Shown here one piece after another: positions 1-12,414 of a stretch of DNA of 64,000 bases (the first letter of the stretch is position 1; every line of letters starts with the position of its first letter). A program made the position numbers and the translations under genes. The DNA lies in NCBI RefSeq assembly GCF_023973825.1, contig NC_090117.1, positions 527,501-591,500 on the forward strand, written 5' to 3'. Below the pieces are notes generated by a model, which saw nothing but the letters and a program-made list of their open reading frames with translations, made no database searches and was not told the origin of the DNA. This DNA is from Plasmodium brasilianum. Taxonomy: Eukaryota > Apicomplexa > Aconoidasida > Haemosporida > Plasmodiidae.

Positions 1-1205
1 CTAAATCAGCTAAAAATAAAAGATTTTTAAATTTTCCATTATATTATTACATATACAATATTATATATACTTGTTTGTTAAAAGGGAGGCTTAAAATAAT
101 AAAAATGTACGAAATGTAAAATAAACAGAATGAATAATGGAATAAAAAATCAAAAAAAAGAAGAAGAAATGTTGATATTACAGATGAGATATATACTACC
201 ATAAAATAAACGTTATACATTATATACTTTTGTAAGTTAGAAAAAGATTCAGTACCTTACATGCGAACAATATATGATAAAAAAAAAATATATATATATA
301 GGTTACATGATAAAAAATTGGTTTATACACATAGCTTTTAATATAGGAGAATTAACTTGTAAATTTAAGAAAAAAAAAAACAAAAAAAAAAAAAAAAAGA
401 AAATGAAACCCGTTATTTATTATAAACTGCTTAATAAAACAACACCATATGCTACAAAATAACAAATGCGTCCTTTTTTAAAGCAGTAAAAGTGTGTAAA
501 CAAATGTTTAAATAAAAAATGTTAAACATGTAGGAAATGACTTTTTGCTCCACCATGTTTAAGTATGCATACGAGCATTCATACGAATATTCCTACGTCC
601 ATACGCACGTATATATATATATATATATATACATGTATATACAATATTCGTTGGAAATGTGGTTATTTCTCACTAAAAAAGTTTAAATCCCCATGTGTTA
701 TTTAACATATTCTATAAAAGTGATTAGAAAAAATTACATAGGGGAATAGGTAATGCAAAATAGGGGATATTCAAACCTTTTACAGTATAAAATCAAAAAA
801 GGAAAAACAGTTATTAAACTGGCTTTATGATACAATTGTCACATAGATACGTGCATAGTTAAATATATATGTATGATGTAAATTTATATGATGAAAAAAC
901 GGAGGAGGTATCTCTCCTCATGTTAGAAATACAAGGGAAGTGTGCATATAAACACTTGACCCTTATAGCAGTATAGTAGGATAACACATCCTTTCACAGT
1001 TATCTCTTCTTATATTGTTGCATCTCATTGAATCTCTCTTTTCTTTTTTTTTTTCAAATAAAATTTTATTAATAATTTCTCCTGACTGAGTCATAATCAT
1101 TTATTAAAATGCCCCTTAATTATCAAAGAGGAAATAACTTCTTAGGTGTAATGTCTTTTTTTTTTTTTTTTTTTTTTTTTTTCTTATATCTTTTCCATCT
1201 CTTAT

Positions 1206-1362
1206 CTCCACGTACATTTTTGTACATTCTCATACATTTTTGTACATTCTCATACATTTTTGTACATTCTCATACATTTTCATACATTCTCATACATTTT
1301 CATACATTCTCATACATTTTCATACATTCTCATATATTCTCATATATTCTCATACATTCTCT
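1206..1362. repeat. Minisatellite, CATACATT-type units
   Basis: Tandem, slightly divergent copies of a 10-bp motif alternating between cattctcata and cattttcata or cattttgtac. Short open frames across it are simply stop-free repeat and are not genes. Confidence 0.85.
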
Positions 1363-1454
1363 CATTGCTTAATCATGTCACCTTTTCTGTCTTTTATATT
1401 ATAAACAATTATCAGCAAGGTGAGAAAAAAAAAAAAATCATAAAAAGGAAAATT

Positions 1455-1762
1455 AAGCAAAACTAAGTAAAATTAAGTAAAAATAAGTATAAATAAGTAA
1501 AATTAAGTGAAACTAAGTAAAAATAAGTAAAAATAAGTAAAAATAAGTAAAAATAAGTGAAACTAAGTAAAAATAAGTAAAAATAAGTAAAACTAAGTAA
1601 AACTAAGTAAAATTAAGTAAAAATAAGTAAAAATAAGTAAAAATAAGTAAAAATAAGTAAAACTAAGTAAAAATAAGTAAAACTAAGTAAAAATAAGTGA
1701 AACTAAGTAAAAATAAGTAAAAATAAGTAAAACTAAGTAAAAATAAGTAAAACTAAGTAAAT
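1455..1762. repeat. 10-bp minisatellite (taagtaaaaa type)
   Basis: About 30 tandem copies of aagtaaaaat/aagtaaaact with A/C and A/G variants at fixed positions. It lies about 150 bp upstream of the probable start of the large plus-strand gene, so it may sit in its 5' UTR or promoter. Confidence 0.9.
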
Positions 1763-1916
1763 GGATTTAAAAAATGAAAAAATTGTGAGAAGGCCCACAT
1801 ATGCAGGTACATGTGAAGCTCGATGCATCCTGTTTTTTTTTCTGCACGTGTAGAGAAAAATTACTGGCAGTGAAACCACATTTGCAGGTGCTACTTCATT
1901 CGTTAATTATTTTGAT

Positions 1917-3259
1917 ATGGTGAGTTAATTTACTTTTGATCTTATTTGTATTTTCGTGGTCCTATTTAAACCTCATCTTAAGGAGTCTTACGCCTATGTA
2001 TTTGTAACAACTATGCCATACAATTCAGACGTTTATTTTCAGTTTATTAGTGACCACGTTTTTTGTTTTTTAAAAGATAGTTATATCTGTTTTTTGCACT
2101 TACTAAACAATGAAAAAAAGTATTTGTGCATATCATGCAATGATAGCTCTAACGAGGTCAGGAATGAATTTGAAGGGGCGGAACAGATCAATTTGGGTAA
2201 TGAAACGAAAGGAAAGAAAAATTTAAAGATAAATGTACGTATAAATATAAAAACTAATGTAGGTGAAAAAACGAATAATACATACCATATAAGAAAATTT
2301 TTTTGCAATAAAAATAATCATTCCTTAGTTGTCGTTTTATATAAAAACTGTGTTAATTTACTTTGTTACATTATATTTGATGAGACGAACAACTTTAAAT
2401 CTTTTGAGGTAAAATTCATACATAAAATAAAGGCGTCTATAAAAGACGTAACGATAACACAAGACAGAATTTATGCTTTGGTAAAAAAGGGAAAGGGTGC
2501 TAGGAATTATGCGGAAAAGGACATAAACGATGATAATAGTAGTAGGCCGGATCGAGACAAGAGAACTAACAACTCACGCGCCAAGCACTTGGAGCGTAAG
2601 GGCAAAAATATAACAGTAAAGGAAGAGAACTCAGATGGAAATAGTGAAAACATAAATAGTGTACATATTATTTATAGTGAAAAAAATACTGTGTGCAGTT
2701 ATAACAAAAAAAAGACAAAACGTAGTAATATAGAACACTATATCTACATTTTCGAGTTAGTAAATGGGAAAAAGAAATCTTTAAAAAAAATTTTTATTTC
2801 AAATATTTCATTATATGTAACAAAAATGATAGTATGTCCATATGAGGAGAACAAAATAATTTTATTGTCAAAGAAAAGTATAGTTTTTATCTTTTTGAAG
2901 AATAAATCTGAAAATTTGAAAAATACGAATATAATCAAAGAGCTCATTTTTAATAATCACATCGTTGCAATGACTTGGTTAGATTTTCATATTTTCCTTA
3001 TATGCTTTTCAAATAATGAAACAATATTTTTTAACTTTTCAACTAATTCGAGACATTTCCTATGCTTGAAATGTTATAACAATTATTCCAAAATAACCTC
3101 TCTTTTTTATAAACAAAATTTCCTTTTTATTTCATTTGCTACGAAAGAAATTGTTTGCTTTAGAGTTAATTACAACGCTATCCCCTCTGTACTCTTTAAA
3201 AAGGTAAAGCAGCAAATGGTTATCATGACAAAGTGAAGCCATGTGAGGCACCTGCGACT

Positions 3260-3290
<31 letters not shown>

Positions 3291-3335
3291 GTATGGGCAT
3301 TTATGCATGTATGTATATGTATATATGTAGCTTCC

Positions 3336-3368
<33 letters not shown>

Positions 3369-3464
3369 CTAGCTAGCTAATTTGTACCATTCATAAAAAA
3401 ATACATACTTCAATGTGTGTAAACAACACAGAAATGCGCTTTAAAAAAAGCGAAACCGAGTTCT

Positions 3465-3495
<31 letters not shown>

Positions 3496-6400
3496 CTGCT
3501 TTACCGTAACATCTCGTTAAAAATTATGTGTGGCGACGTCTTTCCTTTTTAGGTAAACTCTATAGAAGAGAACTATTTTAATGTGAAATATTTATTTAGA
3601 AAAAAAAAAAAAAAAAAATACCAACAAAAGAGGTGGGGAGTATGGGAGCAGAGGAAGTGATAGCGAGTATGAAAATGATAAGGGGAATAAAAGCGAATTG
3701 CAGAAATGTTCTGTACATGTTAAAGAAAGTATTGTAGATAAGGGGAATACATTACAGTTAGGAGAACGCAAACATGGTAAAAAAGAGGGAAAAAAAAATC
3801 ATCATCATAAGGGAGAAAATATAAAATGTAAAAGCAGAAATCAAAATAACGTTAAAAACCTTTTTGATAGTATTTTGAATGATATTTCAGAATTAGAAAA
3901 TAAAATAAATATAAAAAACTGCAGTATATTAAATGATACGGAAGAGGAAAATAGAAACGATTTAAAAGAAATGTGGAGCAGAAAAACGGGAAGCTTGCAT
4001 AATGCATATATAAACGCAAACATATGTGCGCAAACATGTGTTGCTGGAGGGAATAAAAGGAATACAAGGGAAAGAAGCATTATTGAGAAGGGTGAACTCG
4101 TTGGAGGAGATGCCATCAACCCCAAGTATTTTAATTTTGCACATTTAAAAAGGAAAAAAAAAAGAAAATTTTTAAACATAAACTATGATAAATACAGTGT
4201 GATAGATTTGTTAAATATTATCTCGATTGTAAATTTGGAAAAATATTTAACTACAAAAATTTACAGTATTTACATTTGCATGAATTATTTATGTATTTTA
4301 TTGAATAACGGTTTGTTATACTATACTAGAAATTTTAATGAAGAAACAGGAAGTTTGCAAGAGATGTCTAACTTTTATTTATGTACTAATATTTCATTAC
4401 ATAAGATTGTGAAGATAAAAATAAACAAAGGAGAAGAAGTGTTCACATTAGACAATGTACATGTATTAAAAAATTATAGTTTTAAAAATAATGAATTAAA
4501 TATTATAAGTACAAGGGGAAATATAAAAACATTTTCCTTTTTTTACATTTTAGAAAAATGTAAATGTTTATTTTTATCCCTAACTAACGGATCTTTTTAT
4601 TTTATAAGTCTAAGTAATCATAAAATACTCCTATATGGCCATATAATGACCTACTTAAAAAAAAAATATTCGAAAAAAGGATTCATCGAATATAGTTTCT
4701 TTAACAAAGTTAATGAGTATATTTATAATGGTTTCTTTAAAATAAGAAATTTTTTTTTTTTCTTTTATTTAATTTTTTCCGTGTCTCATCAGAAATTGTT
4801 TATATACTTTATTCGTAAAATTAACATAAGGAAGTTATTCCAAGGTGTGCGTAGTGTGGGAACGCTCTCCAACAGAGTAGAACAACAGGATCTGCAGCAG
4901 CATAAGCAGATACAACAACAACAGCCGGCTCCTCACTTGTTAACCTTCTCCATATACAAAAACGAATATTCTGATTTCCTGTGCGTTCTGTCGTCTGATG
5001 AACGGCTGACTGAATTCTACATCTTCTTTATAGAATTAGCTGGAGAGGAAAAGGCGCTAGAGGGGAATAACACCAGCTTAAATAATTTGCGGATATTCTA
5101 CCTTCCCCTAAGACAGAAGCATGTTGTATATGCAAAGGTAATAGGGAGCTACTTAGTTGTGGTAGATTACTATCTACATATATTTTTTTTTTACTTAAAA
5201 AAAGAAATTTTTCATCCTCTCTCGAATGCTCAAAGTGAAGGCATTTCATTACATAGAATAGAAGCCAAGGTTGCCTATGCAATTAAAAGGGAAAGAAGAG
5301 CAGGTCGCGATTGGAACAGCAATGTGGTGGGTGATAATAATTACAATAATAATTATTATTATCATAATAACAGGAGTAATCATAATAATAGTAATCATAG
5401 TAACAGTAATCATAATAACAGTAATCATACTAATAGTAATCATACTAATAGTAATCATAATAATAGTAATCATAATAATAGTAATCATAATAACAGTAAT
5501 CATAATAACAGTAATCATAATAACAGTAATCATAATAACAGTAATCATAATAATTATAATGATGATGATATGTATGACGAGCTGGAAAGCTTCTTCCTAA
5601 GGAGGCGCAGGGGAAAAAGCGCAAAAAATGCAGATCATTCATATAACGCAAATCATACAAAAAACTCATCTAATTATCACAATTCAGAGCAACAGAATGA
5701 AAAAAGGACAAGTGAGACAGGAATGGACGTATTTCGCATAGATCTAGGGGAGGAAACTTTTCATATAAACATACAAAATGAAACATGTAGGTTTATAAAT
5801 GAAAGAATGGATGAGCAGATAACACACAACATTTGCTCTGTCGACATTATTACAAATGCAAACATTGTAATATCGTTTTCCTTTAACTGTTTTGATTACC
5901 CCTTTGAAATGATTCCAAATATTCATATGCAATATCGTCCTTACTTGGGAAGGATTAACTTCTTTTATCAACTGAAAATCAAAAACAAAATGTACTCTTT
6001 CTTTTTGAATAAAAAAAAATTTTTTCGCTTCGAGGAGGTTCCCCCACTACCCCGGTATGATCAGCCGACTGGGGTATCATGGAGCAACATCCCGAGTAGA
6101 GACTTCCCTGTGGTTCTTATTGCCGATACCACCCCTGATGATGATCTTCCTCCCTCCAGCACTAACGAAACAAATAAACAACTCCATCCAAATGATAGTG
6201 CAAGTCCCTTTGAAGCAACATACAAGGATGATATACATTTCACTTTGAACCAACTGAACGAAGATGGTAACCTGCCGCCAAAGGATAATAGTTTTTTTCT
6301 AGAACAACCCAATATTGTGTTTTTCAAAATATGCAATTGTTCGCTCCGAAAATATATGCACAGCAAAAGGAGGAATTGCTTTCAGAATGTAATAGAAGTC

Positions 6401-7048
6401 GAGCACTCGCAGAGGGGGGAAAATAATAAAAAAAGAAAAAAGAAAATAAATAATAAAAATAGGAATGATAATGATAATAATAATGATGATATAACCGAAA
6501 TGAAGAAGGAGCAAAAAGGGTACGTAGCTAAAAACGAGTGGACATCCGACGGAGCAACGGATGGAACGAAGGATGAAGAAGAACGAGGAAAACACACCGC
6601 AGTAACAGCGCTCAGGACGAACTTTTTCTTTGAAAGCGAAAGTATCATTTTTACATTCCTCAACGAAAACTACTATGACTTGTCCTTACGGTGCTGTCTA
6701 CAAAATTATAGAAATACATATTTTCTGAGCGACTTACACAAAGAATTAAAAGAAGAAAAGGAACAAATGGATCAGCTAAGAAAACAACTAAAAGTCTTAA
6801 TAAATAAAAATACCAAAAACTCAAGTGCTATAAAATTAGAAAGGGAACTTTTTTTTTTTGATAAAAAATACATTAACGAGTCAGAAATTCTAATTGATGA
6901 ATATGAAAAAATGAAAAAAAATTTTGAAAAACAAAAAAAAGAAAAAGAAAAAATTATAAAAATGTTAGAAAGGAAATGTAGCATATTAAATGATGTGGAC
7001 TTTTTGCACAGTTTTAGAAATAATGCATATATCTCAAATTTATATATA

Positions 7049-7081
<33 letters not shown>

Positions 7082-8671
7082 AAAAGGCGAAAAAAGAGAA
7101 AAATGAGAAAAATGAGAAAAAAGAGAAAAGAGAGAAAAAAGCGAAAAATGAGGAAAAAGACAAAAATGAGGAAAAAGGCAAAAATGAGGAAAAAGACAAA
7201 AATGAGGAAAATGATAAAAATGAGGAAAACAAAGATGAGGAAAACAAAGATGAGGAAAACAAAGATGATGAAAACAAAGATGATGAAAACAGAGATGATG
7301 AATACCCTTTTGTATATAGGAACAAAATAAAATTTCTAAGATTTTTACAAATAAAAGAAACCTCCTTTTTTCAAAATGTTTCTAAAAATCATAATTTATA
7401 TTTTTTAAAAATTACAAAAGATTACATAGATCGATATTTAGAAGAATTCTCCTCTGTATTCTTTATGCATTATTATCCTTCCACAAATATTAATTTAAAT
7501 TTCTTATGTTCCAATTTATTTAGTCAAAATTTTGCTGATAATGAAGTAGACAACTTGCAGTGGAATTACCTTTTGTATTATCCCTACGAACTATTTACTA
7601 ATTCGAGAAAGAGAATTCACTGCTATGTATTACAAGTTCTCATAGACCAGGTACACTTCATGTGTTTGTGTCTTTCCTCCTTGTCCTCACGCAACGGACA
7701 ATCCTTGCATGCCCATCGCTTCGTCGATCTAGCGTAACGCTAGGGTGCTACCACGATGATGCGCTTCCACACTGTTATGCTTCCACACAGTTATGCTTCC
7801 ACACTGTTATGCTTCCACATAGTCATGCTTCCACACTGTTATGCTTCCACATTGCCAGAGTGCTCACCATGCATGATCATGTTTCCCACCTTCTGACAGC
7901 AAAAAGTAAAGTTTCACACCAACTTTTTAAGTCTAAAAGAAGAGAAAAAGAATTACATGAAAGAAATTCATTACATTTCAAATAAACTCAAATTGGCATT
8001 AGAGGATGTTGAGAAGTACTTAGGCCATTCATACTCTCACCATATTGATACAAATTTGTTTAACAATCATTTTTTAAAAAAAGGAAAAAACGAAATTACT
8101 GTAGAAGCTTCAAACATGTTTAATCCTGATGTTTTACTAAAATTACAATTAAATAAATTAAAGATGCAAAATAAAAAAGGGTATTTGTTTACTCCAAGAA
8201 AGGTGGAAGAGGAGGAGGAGGAGGGGGACGAGGACGAGGACGAGTATGGGACGGATGCTACTAATTCAGAAAGGAGAAAACAAAACCATGCAATTTTTAG
8301 TTTACACATGAGGGAAGAGAAGTCCACAGGGGGGTTACATATATGCATTAGCATATACATGCTTATGTGTGTGCGTGTGCGTGTGCGTGTGCGTGTATAC
8401 ATAAGTACCCTTTTTCGCATTACGTTGTTCCTCATATGGTATTCACCGCACCGCCTAAGGCGTTACGCGGTAATACGTTAAACTACATTATTATGTTACG
8501 TTATGATATATATATTTTTTTTCTTTTGTTCTTTAGTGTACTTGCAAGTGAGAGGGAAGACTGCAAAACTATCATGATCCGAGACAATCCAGATGATGAA
8601 CATTTAGAAATTTACGAGAAGAAAAAAAGCGACATTAAAAATAAAATTACGGACATCCGGAATTATATGTT

Positions 8672-8704
<33 letters not shown>

Positions 8705-11637
8705 ATGAACGGTTCATGTTAATTTGTTCTTCAAAGTCGTCTGTCTGTTTCATCTTCCTTTTTCAGATCTCTGTGTTTTGACTCTTTTTTTTTTTTTTTT
8801 TTTTTTTTTTCATTCTCAATTTTATGATTTTACTTATCTCGTTTCTTCTTTTCACTTTTTTATCTCAGTTATCAGATAAAAGAACAGTGCGATGAATTCA
8901 ACGAAAAGTTGAAGATGCTACAAAAGAAGAAGTAATGAGAACGAGAAAAAAAAAAAAATAATAAGTGCCAAATAGACGAACAGATGAGATATTGACAAGA
9001 AGAGATCTTCTTGTTCTTCTCATCGAAACAACCTACGTGCACTTCCCTCCTTTGCTACTATTCTAATATGTGCTGTACAATTTTTTTTTTTTTTGGCTGG
9101 CCAGATATAACATCCACAAGCTAATAACACTGCACGAGTTCTACTGTGTGTCTATTTATGCTATTTTAAAAAACGAAGAGAATAAAACAGAAATTATTAA
9201 AAGGATTGAAGACAAACAAACTAAAGTAGACAATTACTTAAAGGAGCTTACACTTTTGATGAGAAGCCTAGATCAGATGGAGGTACGAGAGTTCACCAAG
9301 CTTTGAAAGGGGTGTGTTGTACTTATCCCTGCCCATATGAACGATTCAACTATACTTGCAAAAAATGCGTAACATACGTAATAGTGTGCTGTCGATTAAG
9401 TGGAATGGAAGTTTACCCTCACAGAAAGGAGTTCCGCTATTAATCGCATCTGTGTTCCTTACATGTTAAAGCATTTTTCTTTCTCTCAGGTTTACAAGGA
9501 ATCGTTGCAAGATAAGAAAAACTATCTGATAGAGGTATAGAAGAAAAAAGAAAAAAAAAAAAAAAAAAGGGAGATAGATAGAGGTGGAGATAAAGATGGA
9601 GATAAAGATGGAGATAAAGATGGAGATAAAGATGGAGATAAAGATGGAGATAAAGATGGAGATAAAGATAGAGATAAAGATGGAGATAAAGAGAGAGATA
9701 AAGATAGAGAGTGAGCTACGTGAAAAAGGAGGTAGCTTCTTTGGGAGTTGGATCCTCATTCGTAGCACATGCATATATTGTGTTTTACTTTTCCATTTTT
9801 TTACTTATTTACATTTATATATTTTTACTTTTTCTTTTTTTTTCTATTTGATCCCTCGCAATTAGAAATACAGGGATAACCTAAAAATGAACGAATTTTT
9901 GGCGGAAAAAAAAAAAAATTTTGAAAAGCAGTTTCTGCACGAGTGCATGAACTTCGATGTCCTTGTAGAGCAAAAACAGGAAAACGTACGATAAAAAGAG
10001 GCAGCAGCTTTCGGAATTAAAAGAAAAAAATAAAATAGACAAGCGAATAGGCCGCTAAACGAATAGGCCGCTAAACGAATAGGCCGCTAAACGAATAGGC
10101 CGCTAAACGAATAGGCCGCTAAACGAATAGGCCGCTAAACGAATAGGCCGCTAAACGAATAGGCCGCTAAACGAATAGGCCGCTAAACGAATAGGCCGCT
10201 AAACGAATAGGCCGCTAAACGGATAGGCCGCTAAACGGATAGGCCACTAAACGAATTGATTACTAAACGAATAGGCCGCTAAACGAATGAATGGACATAT
10301 GAGTTAATAAATGATTTCTTTTTTTATAGGTCATTGGGTTCGACTTTGACTCGAGAAAGAATATTTTCCTAAAAAAAAAAGTTATCCAGAAACATATCTT
10401 AGATATCAATCAAATAATACTTGAAAACTTCGAATTGCAAAAAAATATCACGGTAATATTTAGCACACGCTTTTAACTGTTTTTTGTTGAACTGTTCTTA
10501 TTTTTTTCACATGCCATGCTGGAAGAAGCCTATGTTTGCACATATCTACTCATATGTGTTAATCTCTTTTCATCTTAGCAAACATTGACTCATATATATG
10601 TAACCTCCCCTCATGTTTGCTTCTCCTTTATACCCATTTTCCACTTTTTAGAAAATAAGGGAGGAAATTTACAAGAACAAAATAAAAAATAGCTACTACA
10701 ATTTCTTGCTCATGGACATTGACGAAGGACTTAACGACGTAAAGTATTTGAAGCACAACTATGAATTTTTATTCTGCGATATAAGTAATGCATACAATAA
10801 AGTGCATAGTTTATTTATGTTCATTTATGTGTATGTACTTTGTACATATATTTTTGTTCGAAATGGGGATTATAAATGGGAAGAGGAAGAACAGAATTTG
10901 TATCCCGCTTTTTTTTTCTTTTTTTTTTTTTTCACATCGTCATATAGGTTTTGAAGTTCTGCATATTTGCGGCTTCTAACCTTTGCATATCCATTTTGCA
11001 CATCCGTTATGTGCCTTCATACACCGCCATTGTTACTCCCACTCAGACAACGTTATAAGCTCACTAGAGAAGAAAAAGAAAAATAGGGAAATGATCGCCC
11101 AAATAGCTGAGCAGAAACTCCGGGAGCATATAAACAGTGTGCAATCAAAGATATGCACAATTGTAAGGGGCCAAAATACACTCCTTCATATGCTTGTTTT
11201 TTTGCCCGTGATTCTTTAATTTTGTTCGTTCATTATACGCATCGAATCTTCCATAATATACCCTAATCCTTGCTTTTTCCTCTCTTCCTCTTCTTCCTCT
11301 TTTTCTTAATTTTTTTTAGAAATCGGAAAATACCGCACTTGAGAAGAACTTGCAAAGCCTAGCAAAGGAAATATATGCAATAAAAGGGGGCGATAACATC
11401 CTTTCACAAGCAGGTGAACCACTCAATTTTGTAAACCCATGTATCGAGGGGAAAGATGTACAGGATAGAAATCCCATGATTGACACAGATGAACAAAACG
11501 AATTTCCCAAAACGACAAAAACAGAAGTTGATGACAGAAATAGTAATAATTGTACTGTGCAGAGTGAAGAAAAAAAAAAATTATGCACGAAAGATATCTA
11601 TGAAAAAAGTGCTAAGCTGAAGAGAAAATATAAATAG
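1917..11637 (+). CDS. Large beta-propeller plus coiled-coil protein, CFAP43/44-like (13 or so exons)
   Basis: Proposed exons: 1917-1919, 1983-3203, 3553-7649, 7900 to about 8190-8340, about 8536-8668, 8869-8931, 9105-9282, 9490-9534, 9866-9985, 10330-10452, 10652-10808, 11047-11162, 11320-11637 (TAG). Splice phases agree except at the uncertain exon 4/5 junction. The product is about 2,300 aa. The N-terminal part is rich in short hydrophobic beta-strand segments, like a WD40-type propeller. An Asn/Ser/His repeat insert follows, then long charged coiled coils from about 6.7 kb to the end. The architecture and the Lys/Glu-rich helices resemble axonemal CFAP43/CFAP44 proteins, which would fit the male gamete flagellum. 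A Nup88-type nucleoporin is an alternative. The frame breaks at two poly-A runs (3600-3618 and 7048-7071), read here as sequence errors. If the ATG-only first exon is wrong, translation could start at the ATG at 2013. Confidence 0.6.
5370..5552 (+). repeat. In-frame NSNHN-coding repeat
   Basis: Tandem 15-bp units of the type aatagtaatcataat lie inside the large plus-strand gene and encode Asn-Ser-Asn-His-Asn runs. The array is open in several frames on both strands, which creates spurious reading frames. Confidence 0.9.
7073..7305 (+). repeat. In-frame acidic/basic repeat (EEKDKN, EENKD)
   Basis: Degenerate 18- and 15-bp units encode Glu-Glu-Lys-Asp-Lys-Asn and Glu-Glu-Asn-Lys-Asp in the frame that continues into the downstream exon. 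The frame entering from the left reads the same DNA as a Lys/Arg/Met run. This marks the frame break at the preceding A run. Confidence 0.85.
7750..7852. repeat. Intronic minisatellite, tgcttccacactgtta units
   Basis: About six copies of a 16-bp unit (some with 2 extra bases) lie in the intron between the exons ending at 7649 and starting at 7900 of the large plus-strand gene. Confidence 0.85.
9590..9712. repeat. Intronic 12-bp minisatellite (gataaagatgga)
   Basis: About ten tandem copies lie in the intron 9535-9865 of the large plus-strand gene. It is stop-free on both strands, giving false open frames. Confidence 0.9.
10043..10290. repeat. Intronic 16-bp minisatellite (cgaataggccgctaaa)
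   Basis: About 15 nearly perfect copies fill the intron 9986-10329. The unit is visibly richer in G+C than the surrounding intron. Copies are directly adjacent with no spacers. Confidence 0.95.
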
Positions 11638-12138
11638 GGGCTTTGCACTCACCCTTTCGATTTTATTTTGCACACATGTTCGTACGTCCTGTTCGTACGT
11701 CCTGTTCGTGCGTCCTGTTCGTGCGTCCTATTCGTGTGCTTTATATGTACATTTTATTTATATATATTTTTCTTTCTGATTCTTATACGGGGAGTAGTTC
11801 TTATGTTCCTTCACAGAATTACACAGTTTGCGTGTTTATATACACACATACATATTCATTTGTTCATTCGTTCGTTTGTGTGTACCTTTTTTTTGTTCCC
11901 TGCATGCATCTACTGAACTATTTACATATATAAGAACATAATGGATGTTATACAAATTTCACCCCCCTCCCCCATCCTACGAAAAAATGCTGAACCCCCC
12001 TCACGTCATTACTTTTTTTAAAATTTGACATATCCAGCATATATAAAACGCAAATTATCAAATTAAAAATATATGCTTCACCCTTTATACTTCAAACGTC
12101 GAAATGTAAAATTTAAGTTTAAGTTTAAGTTTAAGTTT

Positions 12139-12176
<38 letters not shown>

Positions 12177-12414
12177 AATGGCACCAACACATTCAAACTA
12201 CTGTGTACTTGTAGAATCATATTTTATATACTTCTTTTTTCTGCTCCTTTTTATAATTGTTCGGCGAAATACTGCTGATTTTTTAACTTTACAAATTGAC
12301 TCATAGTGAGGCACTATCACTTTGTCATACTGCTTATTACTACGTTATACTGCCTATTACTACGTTATATTCTTTTTTTTGTTTTATTCCACTGCTTCGC
12401 TTCATCCTACTTTT
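11638..12414. other. Intergenic region between the CFAP-like and TPR genes
   Basis: It contains a short 13-bp minisatellite (cctgttcgtacgt type, about 11683-11740), a run of aagttt hexamers (about 12113-12142) followed by a T run of about 30 bases, and no convincing exon. It is the likely 3' flank of the upstream gene and promoter of the TPR gene, both on the plus strand. Confidence 0.6.

Larger units (their letters stand above)
1..1916. other. Intergenic region at window start
   Basis: No convincing coding exon is seen on either strand. The stretch is AT-rich with an (AT)n run near 608-630, a T run near 1157-1182 and two minisatellites (annotated separately). It probably contains the 5' flank of the plus-strand gene that begins near 1917. 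What lies to the left of the window cannot be told. Confidence 0.6.

Noticed and set aside
5249..5669. Open frames on both strands over the Asn/Ser/His repeat
   Set aside because: They are shadows of the in-frame repeat in the large plus-strand gene: short cyclic peptides with no gene-like flanks.
10043..10290. CRISPR-like array
   Set aside because: Units are directly adjacent without spacers, inside a eukaryotic intron. It is a minisatellite.
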